Source: Lewinellaceae bacterium
GTDB lineage: Bacteria; Bacteroidota; Bacteroidia; Chitinophagales; Saprospiraceae
Assembly: GCA_020636095.1 (NCBI GenBank)
Contig: JACJYN010000009.1
Coordinates: 62,001 to 126,000, forward strand
Direction: 5' to 3'
DNA: 64,000 nt
In this document: positions 24,926 through 33,040 of the stretch, one piece after another
Numbering within the stretch: the stretch's first letter is position 1
Layout of the letters: the number at the start of each line of letters is the position of its first letter
The notes under the pieces: model-generated
What the model was told of the DNA's origin: nothing
Databases searched by the model: none
The model's input: only the letters and a program-made list of their open reading frames with translations
Made by a program: the position numbers and the translations under genes

Positions 24926-27061
24926 CTAATTCCCCGCCTGTGGCGCCGGCTTAATATCCGTACCCAGGCGTTGCAGATAAGCGATCACGGCGATGATCTC
25001 TTTTTCTTCGAGCTTATCTCCGTCGATGCCGTCCTTGCGCAGGTTTTCCGCAATGATGCTGGCCTGCTTTTGCAGGTCATCGACTGCGATCTCGTCGTAT
25101 CTATCCGGATAGGGCGTACCCAGCTTCTGTAGTGCCCGGATTTTGGCGGCGGTGTTTTTGGTGCTCAGTTCATCTCTCAGCAGCCAGGGGTAAGGCGGCA
25201 TGATGGAGCCCGGCGAAGTGGTTTGCGGTTCTTCCATGTGGTTGTAGTGCCAGCTGTGCGGATACTTGCCCCCCACGCGGTGTAAGTCCGGCCCGGTGCG
25301 CTTCGAACCCCAGAGGAAGGGGCGGTCGTAAATGTATTCTCCCGACTTGGAGTACTCGCCGTAGCGTTCGGTTTCGGAACGGAAGGGGCGCACCATCTGT
25401 GAGTGGCAACCCAGGCAGCCCTCTCGGATGTATATATCGCGGCCTTCCAGTTCGAGCGGGGTATAAGGCGTTACCGATTCGATCTTGGGTACCTGGTCAT
25501 CAATCATGATCATCGGGAAGACCTCAACCATGCCACCGATGAGGATGGCGATAGTGGCGGCGATCAGCATCTGCACAGGGCGGCGCTCGATCCAGCGGTG
25601 CCAGTGTTCTTTGCCAGTGTGAGCCGCCCAGGTAGAGGCAGCCGGTGCTTCGGCGGCTTCATCGCCGATGAAGGAGCCTGCCTGAACGGTCTTGACCAGG
25701 TTGTAGCTCATTACAAAGTAACCGGCCACATACAAGGTGCCGCCCAGGGCGCGCAAGGCATACATTGGGATGATCTGCGTGACCGTTTCCAGGAAGTTGC
25801 CGTACTGAAGGAAGCCATCCGGGGTGAACTGCTTCCACATCAGGCTCTGCGTCCAGCCGGCCCAGTACAAGGGGATGGCGTAGAAGAGGATGCCCAGCGT
25901 GCCGATCCAGAAGTGGACGTTGGCCAGTTTTTGAGAGTATAGTTTGGTGTTGAACAGCCTTGGCAGCATCCAGTAGAGGATACCGAAGGTCAGGAAGCCG
26001 TTCCAGCCCAGCGTGCCGATGTGCACGTGGCCAATGGTCCAGTCCGTATAGTGGCTGATGGCATTGACGGATTTGATGGAAAGCATGGGCCCTTCGAACG
26101 TGGCCATACCATAAGCGGTTACCGCAACGACCATAAACTTGAGGACGGGGTCCTGGCGTACCCGGTCCCAGGCGCCCCTCAGCGTCAGCAGGCCGTTGAG
26201 CATACCTCCCCAGGAGGGAGCGATCAGCATAATGGAGAAAACGGTGCCCAGCGACTGTGCCCAGTCGGGAAGAGAAGTATACAGCAAGTGGTGCGGGCCT
26301 GCCCAGATGTAGATGAAAATAAGCGCCCAGAAGTGAATGATGGACAGCTTATAAGAGTATACCGGCCGGTTGGCGGCCTTGGGCAGAAAGTAGTACATCA
26401 GGCCCAGATAAGGGGTGGTCAGGAAGAAGGCCACTGCATTGTGTCCATACCACCACTGGATCAGCGCGTCCTGTACCCCGGCGAATACCGGATAGCTCTT
26501 CCAGAGGCTTACCGGAAGCTCCAGGTTGTTGCCAATGTGAAGCACGGTGACCGTCACCCAGGTAGCGATGTAAAACCAGATCGCTACGTAAAGGTGCTGC
26601 TCGCGGCGCTTCAGGATGGTGCCGAACATGTTGATACCGAATGCCACCCAAACCAGGGCAATGGCAATATCGATCGGCCATTCCAACTCAGCGTATTCCT
26701 TGGCGCTGGTGATGCCCAGCGGTAAGGTGATCGCCGCGGCCAGAATGATGGCCTGCCAGCCCCAGAAGTGGAACTCACTGAGGCCCTTGCTGAACATGCG
26801 CGTTTTCAGCAAGCGCTGCAGGGAGTAGTAGACTCCCATAAAAATGCCGTTGCCCACAAAAGCAAAAATGGCTGCATTGGTATGCAGCGGGCGAATCCGG
26901 CCGAAAGTTACCTCGGCTATGCCAAGATTTAACGAGGGGAACACCAACTGAAGGGCCGCTATGAGGCCCACCAGGATGCCCACCGCGCCAAACAGAATGG
27001 AGGCGTAAGCAAACTTCCGGACGATGGCATTGTCGTAACTGAATTTCTCAACTTGTGCCAT
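24926..27061 (-). CDS. ccoNO: Fused cbb3 oxidase subunits I and II (CcoN-CcoO)
   Basis: A 711-residue fusion. The CcoN part (about 1-500) has 12 membrane helices with haem/copper ligands in RPLHTNAAIFAFVGN, GHNAVAFFLTTP, AGPHHLLYTSLPDW and HYTDWTIGHVHIG. The CcoO part has a membrane helix near 500-520 and a cytochrome c site CLGCH at 549-553, then GPDLHRVGGKYPHSWHYNHM. It reduces O2 with high affinity while pumping protons. The fusion is common in Bacteroidota. It follows ccoS by 12 bp. Confidence 0.95.
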   Translation of the reverse strand: MAQVEKFSYDNAIVRKFAYASILFGAVGILVGLIAALQLVFPSLNLGIAEVTFGRIRPLHTNAAIFAFVGNGIFMGVYYSLQRLLKTRMFSKGLSEFHFWGWQAIILAAAITLPLGITSAKEYAELEWPIDIAIALVWVAFGINMFGTILKRREQHLYVAIWFYIATWVTVTVLHIGNNLELPVSLWKSYPVFAGVQDALIQWWYGHNAVAFFLTTPYLGLMYYFLPKAANRPVYSYKLSIIHFWALIFIYIWAGPHHLLYTSLPDWAQSLGTVFSIMLIAPSWGGMLNGLLTLRGAWDRVRQDPVLKFMVVAVTAYGMATFEGPMLSIKSVNAISHYTDWTIGHVHIGTLGWNGFLTFGILYWMLPRLFNTKLYSQKLANVHFWIGTLGILFYAIPLYWAGWTQSLMWKQFTPDGFLQYGNFLETVTQIIPMYALRALGGTLYVAGYFVMSYNLVKTVQAGSFIGDEAAEAPAASTWAAHTGKEHWHRWIERRPVQMLIAATIAILIGGMVEVFPMIMIDDQVPKIESVTPYTPLELEGRDIYIREGCLGCHSQMVRPFRSETERYGEYSKSGEYIYDRPFLWGSKRTGPDLHRVGGKYPHSWHYNHMEEPQTTSPGSIMPPYPWLLRDELSTKNTAAKIRALQKLGTPYPDRYDEIAVDDLQKQASIIAENLRKDGIDGDKLEEKEIIAVIAYLQRLGTDIKPAPQAGN

Positions 27062-27073
27062 TAGGTGAAGATT

Positions 27074-27298
27074 TTAAGATTTTGATGTGTTATTGTTGTT
27101 TTCTGTTTGCTCAGGAGTGGTGTCGTGCGAGTGAGCGCCCGCATGGAGAGTCCCCGGGCTGTCATCATCAAACAGGATGCGGACGGCGGGGCTGTAATCA
27201 TCATCGTATTGGCCGCTGCGGACTGCCCACAAAAAGGCCCCTAAGAATCCCAGCGCTACGATGAGGCTCACAATAATCAGAAGGAAAATGATTTTCAT
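27074..27298 (-). CDS. ccoS: cbb3 oxidase maturation protein CcoS
   Basis: 74 residues from MKIIFLLIIVSLIVALGFLG (27298; an ATG four codons earlier at 27310 is possible). One membrane helix is followed by FLWAVRSGQYDDDYSPAVRILFDD, the CcoS signature. The tail is His/Asn/Thr-rich (HAGAHSHDTTPEQTENNNN). CcoS is needed for cofactor insertion into the oxidase. It is the first gene of the cco operon. Confidence 0.92.
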   Translation of the reverse strand: MKIIFLLIIVSLIVALGFLGAFLWAVRSGQYDDDYSPAVRILFDDDSPGTLHAGAHSHDTTPEQTENNNNTSKS

Positions 27299-27330
27299 AC
27301 CTTGTGTCAATTCTAATAGTTACCTTGAAT

Positions 27331-27345
27331 ACCTCAATATGAGGT
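27331..27345. promoter_or_regulatory. Palindrome in the ccoS 5' region
   Basis: ACCTCA-ATA-TGAGGT, a perfect 6+6 palindrome, lies 33 bp before the ccoS start and close to the expected transcription start. It could be an operator or a short leader hairpin. Confidence 0.4.
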
Positions 27346-27376
27346 GCAAGATAGAGGGGCCAAGGGCTCAGCTGGA

Positions 27377-27388
27377 TGATCATTATCA
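27377..27388. promoter_or_regulatory. FNR/CRP-type box TGAT-CATT-ATCA
   Basis: The site has the exact inverted core TGAT-N4-ATCA of FNR-family regulators. Its centre is about 84 bp before ccoS. On the minus strand, TATCTTGC (27347-27354 region) resembles a TAnnTTTG -7 element and would place the box near -42, the usual position for FNR activation. Oxygen control of a cbb3 operon by FNR-like proteins is well established in other bacteria. Here it is inferred. Confidence 0.5.
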
Positions 27389-27488
27389 GATAAAGGAGTG
27401 ACTTTTGTCATCATTTTGTCTGCAAAGTAGCCTGAGAAGCCATTTTGTCTAAGTATACACATTGTTATTTTTAACAAAAAACCGGGCA

Positions 27489-28442
27489 ATGATCCACATT
27501 GTCGATCTGATAACTAGAGAATTGTACGCGGCCGGCCGCTTTTTTTTCAGGCTGGCCCCGGGCCTGTTACTGATTCTGCTGGCAAGCTCCTGTGAACCGT
27601 TTGAGCCCTCCACGTCACAGCGCTATATCTTTCTGGGCCATCCTTATGACTGGAACTATGCCGACCGGGTGGATTCCCGCCTGGAGCGGTTGGACTACAG
27701 CCCCTATTCCCAGGTTTGGCTGGGGGGGGATGTTTGCGCCCGTACGGCTGAACACCCGGAAGCGCTTCCTTACCTGGACAGTTTATTCGACCTTGAAAAG
27801 GCACACTGGGCGCTGGGTAATCATGATTATGATTATGGCGACCCTCAGGTGATCCTGGATTTTTTACAACGCCCTTCCTTTTATACCCGCTGGCAAAACG
27901 GCTATTGCCTGATGGTGCTGAACACTAACTTCTTCTGGCCTTATCCTTCCCATCCTCCTCAGCGCGATTGCGAACAAAAGGCGGCGCAGTGGGACATGAT
28001 CCGCACTGTGGCCGACACCATCCGGGAGGCTTCTCACCTGGTCATCCTGCACCATCTGGGAATATTTAATGATCTGAAAATCAATGAGCGTGGAGACACC
28101 CTGCGGGCCTTCAATGTCAATGTGTCGCCCATCTATGGTACCTGTGATCCGGATTCGGAAGTGACGGCTACCGTTTATCCCTGGCTGGTGGAAGTGCAGA
28201 AGCGGGGCGTGCAGGTAGTGCTCATCGGTGGAGATGTGGGCATGCAGGCCAAATCCTTCGAGTTCAGAACAACCGAAGGGATATGGTTGTTAGGTTCCGG
28301 TATCAACAATTCCCTGCGCCGGGAATATGCCCCGGAGTATGTAAAGGACTTCGGGCCGGACAAGGTGTTGCTGCTGGAGTTTAAGCCTGGGGATAAGGAG
28401 TTGAGCTGGGAGTTTGTGGAGCTGGATAAATTGTTACACTAG
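27489..28442 (+). CDS. Metallophosphoesterase-like lipoprotein
   Basis: About 317 residues from MIHIVDLITRELY (27489; an upstream frame start at 27462 is less likely). The hydrophobic segment APGLLLILLASSC suggests a lipoprotein signal with Cys lipidation. Calcineurin-type motifs follow: GGDVC, GNHDYDYGD, LHHLG and GGDVG. The usual first D-x-H motif reads FLGHPYDW, so one metal ligand differs. The substrate is unknown. The TAG stop lies exactly in the CTAG target of the neighbouring insertion sequence. Confidence 0.75.
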   Translation: MIHIVDLITRELYAAGRFFFRLAPGLLLILLASSCEPFEPSTSQRYIFLGHPYDWNYADRVDSRLERLDYSPYSQVWLGGDVCARTAEHPEALPYLDSLFDLEKAHWALGNHDYDYGDPQVILDFLQRPSFYTRWQNGYCLMVLNTNFFWPYPSHPPQRDCEQKAAQWDMIRTVADTIREASHLVILHHLGIFNDLKINERGDTLRAFNVNVSPIYGTCDPDSEVTATVYPWLVEVQKRGVQVVLIGGDVGMQAKSFEFRTTEGIWLLGSGINNSLRREYAPEYVKDFGPDKVLLLEFKPGDKELSWEFVELDKLLH

Positions 28443-29504
28443 TCATTAGTTTCGCGTTTTTCAGGCAGCCTGCTGCCAGTCTTCCTCCTGGCCGTGGGGC
28501 ATTTCTCCCATACCTGGTGTGAACCTAAAACTCCTTTGAGCACGAAAGCCTCCTGAGCAGCGGAGATGACATCTAATTGGGTTGGATGCTGCTTGAGGCG
28601 GTACCAAGGCCTAAGTTTTTTCAGTTTCAGTTGCCGTTCTTCGAAGTAGCGCACGAACCATAGGGTGCGGCAAGTTGCCATCAAGATACGAAAAGAATTG
28701 ACGCCATAGATGCGATCCAGGTTGCGGCACTGATCCTTGCCCAGGCCATAGTAAGCATAAGCGTCGCGAATATCGATTTCCACATCCCAACGTTGGGAAT
28801 AATGCTGCAGGGTTTGGGCTTCGGTTAGAGAGGTGTCTGTAGAGAAAAAGGCTTCCAATTCTTTTTTGCCCGAGCGCTTATCGCTTGGGGCCCATCTTTG
28901 CGCCAAACCGCCACCACCTTAATAGGTACGCCCGGCAAGACGCTATGCCATATGCCGATGACGGTTTTAACCCAGGCGCCCTCTTCATCGGGGTGCGGGC
29001 TCCAACCTTCATCATCTTGTATCCATTCCAGAGGGGTGCCCAAATCCTCTCCTTTTTCAGTGGGCCGGCCCAGGTTACTCTTTTTTTTCCTTGGCAGCAG
29101 GCCGTGTAAACGGCTATTAATAGGGAAACGGGCCTGAGCAGGCAACTGCCGTAAAAACGCTTTAGTGGAATACCCCCCGTCAGCCCTGGTGATAAAACGG
29201 CGGTGGGGCAATACTGCTATAATAAAATCGTAACTATTCAGCATCGTGGTGATTTGACCCCTCAAGCAAAATTTTGTAAGCCGCCCTTCCCCTTCCAAGG
29301 GGAATGAGAAGGGGTTCCAGCGGGAAAAAGTCTACAAAATTTTGCGTCAGGCGTATTTCAGACCCCATGCTGAATAGTAACATAAAATCAATGATTTGCC
29401 GGGCCAGCTCGCTGCGAGAATGAAAAGGGCGTTCCAGTTCAAAAGTGGCGGGCAAATAGAAAAGCAATGAATGTCCCGAAAGAAGAGTTCATAAAGGCTT
29501 CCAT
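28439..29504 (-). pseudogene. Broken IS701/IS4-type DDE transposase
   Basis: Reading frames on the minus strand give pieces of one transposase. These are an N-terminal MEAFMNSSFGTFIAF piece, ELERPFHSRSELARQIIDF, then FIIAVLPHRRFITRADGG (second catalytic Asp), and a C-terminal part with LQHYSQRWDVEIDIRDAY (catalytic Glu). Three lesions are seen. An apparent internal deletion after the N-terminus removes the first Asp region. The MITE is inserted at 29222-29389. A one-base frameshift lies near 28890 at GGGCCCC. Confidence 0.8.
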
Positions 29505-29803
29505 GACGGCGCTGTTTTGGTTTTTAATCGTATACCTATAAAATAGGCGCTGTCATGGTTTTTTCATAATGGAAACTACATTTCCTGGCCTTGGGCACGG
29601 GCCTGGCAGATGGCCCGCTTCTTTGGATGGCTTGTACAAACTGGCAGGGGAGGCTCACCGATATACCCTAAAGGCCGGGTTCGGTGCCAACGCTAATAGC
29701 TTGTCTTGAGGTTTACCCATAGGATAAGCTAGAAGCCATCCTATGGGCACGTTCGGCCTCTGCCCGCATGCCTGAAAGCCCCCGAAAAACGCGAAACTAA
29801 TGA
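28443..29803. mobile_element. IS701-type insertion sequence, degenerate copy
   Basis: A 1361-bp element with 20-bp perfect terminal inverted repeats (TCATTAGTTTCGCGTTTTTC at both ends) flanked by CTAG at 28439-28442 and 29804-29807. A 4-bp duplication with a YTAR target is characteristic of the IS701 family (former IS4 relative). The internal transposase gene is broken and a 152-bp MITE sits inside it, so this copy cannot move on its own. Confidence 0.85.
29230..29381. mobile_element. 152-bp MITE nested in the transposase gene
   Basis: The ends are GTAACTATTCAGCAT (left) and its reverse complement with one mismatch (right, ATGCTGAATAGTAAC). An 8-bp direct repeat ATAAAATC flanks it at 29222-29229 and 29382-29389. 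The inside is a further palindrome (CAAAATTTTGTA arms). GTAA ends plus 8-bp duplications are IS66-family features, so an IS66 transposase may have mobilised it. Removing the element and one repeat (160 bp) joins ARQIIDF to IIAVLPHRRF in frame. Confidence 0.85.
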
Positions 29804-29903
29804 CTAGGAGCCTGTCGGAGGACTCATTTTATGGTCATAAGGCACAACTACTCTCTAATGGAATCCAATGGAATATGATGCCAGGAATCTGAATATAATC
29901 ATG

Positions 29904-29911
29904 TATCTTTG
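29904..29911 (+). promoter_or_regulatory. -7 element TATCTTTG of the toxin-antitoxin operon
   Basis: A perfect TAnnTTTG match 17 bp before the antitoxin ATG. No good -33 TTTG is seen. Two AATGGAAT copies at about 29858-29876 could be a binding site. Confidence 0.5.
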
Positions 29912-29927
29912 AATAAAGAAATACGAT

Positions 29928-30194
29928 ATGAAAAATATAAGCATCTCAGTTGATGTACCTTCGGATATTTTGATTGCCTTGAACGAATCGGAACAGGAAT
30001 TGAAAGACCATTTTCAAGTTGCTGTAGCGATGATGTTGTTCCAGGAAGGAAAGTTAACGCTGGGTAAAGCTATTCAATTATCTGGCTTGACCCGGTTTGA
30101 ATTTGAAAAATCGCTTGCGAAAAATAAGATACCTGTTTCTCACTTAAGTGTTGAACAGATCATGTCAGATGCAGACAAATTAAAAGATTTGTAA
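29928..30194 (+). CDS. UPF0175 family antitoxin
   Basis: An 88-residue protein: short N-terminal strand (KNISISVDVP), then helices with LTLGKAIQLSGLTRFEFEKSL, the helix-turn-helix-like signature of UPF0175. It is paired 4 bp upstream of a DUF3368 PIN-like gene, the usual toxin-antitoxin arrangement; the antitoxin should neutralise the toxin and bind the operon promoter. Codon use is AT-rich relative to flanking host genes, suggesting acquisition. Confidence 0.85.
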   Translation: MKNISISVDVPSDILIALNESEQELKDHFQVAVAMMLFQEGKLTLGKAIQLSGLTRFEFEKSLAKNKIPVSHLSVEQIMSDADKLKDL

Positions 30195-30198
30195 AGCG

Positions 30199-30690
30199 AT
30201 GAAACTTGTTATAGCTGATACCGGAGCTTTGATTTCTCTGGGGCATGTAGGCCATATTCATTTAATTGAAGAGATATTCGGGGATTTTTATATTGCTGAG
30301 GCAGTTTGGAAAGAGTTGCGAAATTATGAAAACCCAGAATTTGATGTTAATATTTTTAAAGTGCTTGAAAACAGGGTTGTTAAAATCAAATCAAAAAACA
30401 ATTTGAGGATGGTGATGGATTACGGGGAGTCTGAATCCGTCATTTTGTACGAGGAATTGAAGGCTGATTATTTACTGATAGATGACAATAAAGCTCGAAT
30501 GATTGCAGAATCGCTTGATGTGAACTGTATTGGTTCAATTGGCCTCTTGATTAGAGCAAAACAAAAGGGCTTGATTGTAGCATTAAAACCCATTTTTGAA
30601 AAGTGGGTTTCGGTTGGCAGATACTTTTCTAAAAAACTGCTCAATAAAGTTTTGACTGATTTGGGTGAAAATGTGATGATAGGAGAATAA
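30199..30690 (+). CDS. DUF3368 PIN-like toxin
   Basis: A 163-residue PIN-fold protein. Acidic residues expected to bind metal occur in VIADTGALISL, VWKELRNYE, MDYGESESVILYEE and LLIDDNKARMIAE. DUF3368 proteins are presumed ribonuclease toxins. The gene is AT-rich and directly follows the UPF0175 antitoxin. The C-terminus KKLLNKVLTDLGE is complete, so the pair appears intact. Confidence 0.85.
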   Translation: MKLVIADTGALISLGHVGHIHLIEEIFGDFYIAEAVWKELRNYENPEFDVNIFKVLENRVVKIKSKNNLRMVMDYGESESVILYEELKADYLLIDDNKARMIAESLDVNCIGSIGLLIRAKQKGLIVALKPIFEKWVSVGRYFSKKLLNKVLTDLGENVMIGE

Positions 30691-30821
30691 CAACTTTACA
30701 GGCTGTTTAAACATAATTTTGTCGCCTGGGCAAAGTAACGCCAAGCAAAGTATAATTTTGAAGCAGAATCTACCTTTCTATTCGTCCCCCACTTTCTAAA
30801 TGCTTAAACCTTCCAACCTCC

Positions 30822-31382
30822 ATGACCAAAATAGCCATCGGCATCGGCGGCTCCAGCGGGAGCATTTACGCCAAAGTATTACTCGACAAACTACTCAAGC
30901 TACAGGATCAGCTCGAAGCGGTAGGCGTTGTGATGAGCGACAACGCCAAGTTCAACTGGGAATACGAGCTGGGCGACAAAAGCTATGAAAACTATCCCTT
31001 CGATTTCTACGGCAAGCGCGACTTCATGGCGCCCTTCGCTTCCGGCTCCGCCCAATATGGAGTAGTGATCGTTTGCCCCTGCTCCATGGGCTTGCTGGGG
31101 CGCATCGCGAACGGCATCTCCGACGACCTCACTACCCGCGCTGCCGACGTGGCCCTCAAGGAGCGCCGCCGCCTCATCCTGGTGCCGCGCGAGACGCCCT
31201 ACAACCTCATCCACCTCAACAACATGAAGGCCATCACCGAGGCGGGCGGCGTTATCTGCCCGGCCAGCCCCTCCTTTTACAGCAACCCCAAAGATTTCGA
31301 AGAGCTGGCCGCCACGGTGGTTGACCGGGTGATTGGCCTGGCGGGGCTGGAATTGGATAGCTACCGGTGGGGGAGTCGTTGA
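30822..31382 (+). CDS. ubiX: UbiX-type flavin prenyltransferase
   Basis: A 186-residue flavoprotein-fold enzyme. Family motifs are GIGGSSGSIYAKVLLD at the N-terminus, CPCSMGLLGRIANGISDDL, RRLILVPRETPYNLIHLNNM and ICPASPSFYSNPKDFEEL. UbiX attaches a dimethylallyl group to FMN to make prenylated FMN for UbiD decarboxylases, none of which is in this window. The gene has GC-rich host codon use right after the AT-rich toxin-antitoxin pair. Confidence 0.92.
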   Translation: MTKIAIGIGGSSGSIYAKVLLDKLLKLQDQLEAVGVVMSDNAKFNWEYELGDKSYENYPFDFYGKRDFMAPFASGSAQYGVVIVCPCSMGLLGRIANGISDDLTTRAADVALKERRRLILVPRETPYNLIHLNNMKAITEAGGVICPASPSFYSNPKDFEELAATVVDRVIGLAGLELDSYRWGSR

Positions 31383-31546
31383 CCCGGGATTCGTAATGCC
31401 CTGTAAAATCGAAACTTTTGAGGTTTCCAAAACCTCAAAGGTTTTCACGGAAAAATGAAGACGGTTCTGGGGACCCACTACCAATTCTCCTATAATTTTC
31501 TTTATTTCGCGTCGTTAACCACTAAACCAGTTCAAAATTAATACCC

Positions 31547-32206
31547 ATGCAAAAGATCAAAACCATAGTGTTCCTCTTCGGAGGGCTCTTTCTTTTTTCA
31601 TCCGTAAACGCACAACAAGAAATGGATTCATTAAGCTACAGCCTGGGCATTCTGCTGGGGCAAAACCTCCAAAGCCAGGGCTTTGATAAAATAGATGAGC
31701 AATCGTTAACCAAGGGCATCCACGACATGCTGGCCGGCAACGAGCCGCAAGTAAGCATGGAAGAGGCCAATACCATCATCCAGCAATACATGGAGAAGAA
31801 ACAGGCGGCTCAATACGAGGGCAATATTGCAGAAGGCAAGGCCTTTCTGGAAACCAACGCGCAGCGCGAAGAAGTGAAGGTAACTCCCAGCGGCCTGCAG
31901 TATGAGGTCCTGACGGAAGGCACGGGCGCCAAGCCCGGCGCCACCGACAAGGTGACCGTTCATTACCATGGCATGCTGATCGACGGCACTGTATTTGACA
32001 GCTCCGTGGACCGTGGACAGCCGGCTACTTTCGGCGTCAACCAGGTGATCAAAGGCTGGACGGAAGCCCTCCAAATGATGCCGGAAGGCTCGAAGTGGAA
32101 ACTGTACATCCCCTCCGACCTGGCCTACGGCCCCCGCGGCGCCGGCCCGAAGATCGGCCCTTACGCTACCCTGATCTTTGAGGTCGAGTTGTTGAAGGTT
32201 AACTAG
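31547..32206 (+). CDS. FKBP-type peptidyl-prolyl cis-trans isomerase
   Basis: A 219-residue exported protein: signal peptide to ...SSVNAQ, an FKBP N-terminal helical dimerisation domain (SYSLGILLGQNLQSQGFD, about 25-105) and a C-terminal FKBP domain with VTVHYHGMLIDGTVFDSS, QVIKGWTEALQMM and YGPRGAGPKIGPYATL. It is like Mip/FklB and should catalyse prolyl isomerisation in the periplasm. It is followed by trmD on the same strand after a repeat hairpin. Confidence 0.92.
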   Translation: MQKIKTIVFLFGGLFLFSSVNAQQEMDSLSYSLGILLGQNLQSQGFDKIDEQSLTKGIHDMLAGNEPQVSMEEANTIIQQYMEKKQAAQYEGNIAEGKAFLETNAQREEVKVTPSGLQYEVLTEGTGAKPGATDKVTVHYHGMLIDGTVFDSSVDRGQPATFGVNQVIKGWTEALQMMPEGSKWKLYIPSDLAYGPRGAGPKIGPYATLIFEVELLKVN

Positions 32207-32211
32207 TTGAT

Positions 32212-32272
32212 CGTTGTCAGTTGTTCGTTGGCCTTCAGGAATGAGAACGATCAATAAACAACTGACAACAAC
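32212..32272. repeat. Inverted repeat GTTGTCAGTTGTT/AACAACTGACAAC
   Basis: A 13-bp perfect stem lies between the FKBP gene and trmD. The word recurs near 1617-1652 and 3627-3645, so it is a dispersed intergenic repeat that could also attenuate read-through into trmD. Confidence 0.55.
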
Positions 32273-32286
32273 CAACAATATATCCA

Positions 32287-32967
32287 ATGAGGATTGATAT
32301 CGTCTCCGTTCTCCCCGAATTGATGGAAAGCCCCCTGCAACACTCCATCATGAAGCGGGCGCAGGAAAAGGGCTTGCTGGAAGTATACCTGCACGACCTG
32401 CGGGCCTACGGACTGGGTAAGCACCGGCAGGTAGACGACTACCAGTACGGAGGCGGGGCCGGTATGGTGATGATGGTGGAACCCCTGGCCAATTGCATCG
32501 ATGATCTTCAACGGGAACGCACTTACGATGAGGTCATTTACATGACTCCCGACGGGGAGCGCCTCACCCAACCGCTGGCCAACCGCCTGTCCATGTACGA
32601 GAACCTCCTCATCCTCTGCGGCCATTACAAGGGCATGGATGAACGCATCCGGCAGCACTATGTCACCATGGAAGTGTCTATCGGCGATTTTGTGCTCTCC
32701 GGCGGGGAACTGCCGGCAGTCGTGTTGGTAGACGCCATCGGCCGGCTGCTACCCGGTGTGCTCAACGATGAGACTTCCGCTCTGTTCGATTCTTTTCAGG
32801 ATAATCTGCTCGCCCCGCCGGTTTATACCCGCCCGGAAGATTTCCGGGGCTGGAAGGCGCCGGCGGTCCTGTTGTCCGGCAATTTTAAAAAAATCGAAGC
32901 GTGGCGCTATGCCCAGGCGCTCAAGCGTACCCGGGAGCGGCGGCCGGGCCTGCTGGAGGAGGAGTGA
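32287..32967 (+). CDS. trmD: tRNA (guanine37-N1)-methyltransferase TrmD
   Basis: A 226-residue SPOUT methyltransferase of standard length. Knot motifs: VDDYQYGGGAGMVMMVEPL, LCGHYKGMDERI and VSIGDFVLSGGELPAVVLVD. It methylates G37 of tRNAs reading CNN codons to prevent frameshifting. The usual rpsP-rimM-trmD-rplS neighbours are absent, common in Bacteroidota. Confidence 0.95.
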   Translation: MRIDIVSVLPELMESPLQHSIMKRAQEKGLLEVYLHDLRAYGLGKHRQVDDYQYGGGAGMVMMVEPLANCIDDLQRERTYDEVIYMTPDGERLTQPLANRLSMYENLLILCGHYKGMDERIRQHYVTMEVSIGDFVLSGGELPAVVLVDAIGRLLPGVLNDETSALFDSFQDNLLAPPVYTRPEDFRGWKAPAVLLSGNFKKIEAWRYAQALKRTRERRPGLLEEE

Positions 32968-33040
32968 GAAAGGAATGAGGGAATGATTGATTGAATGGGG
33001 AGGCCTTGATCGCTATTCGTTCCATCATTCTATGAATTAC

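Noticed and set aside
30702..30765. Another copy of the palindromic element (GTCGCCTGGGCAAAG)
   Set aside because: There is weak similarity to the core but no matching arms.
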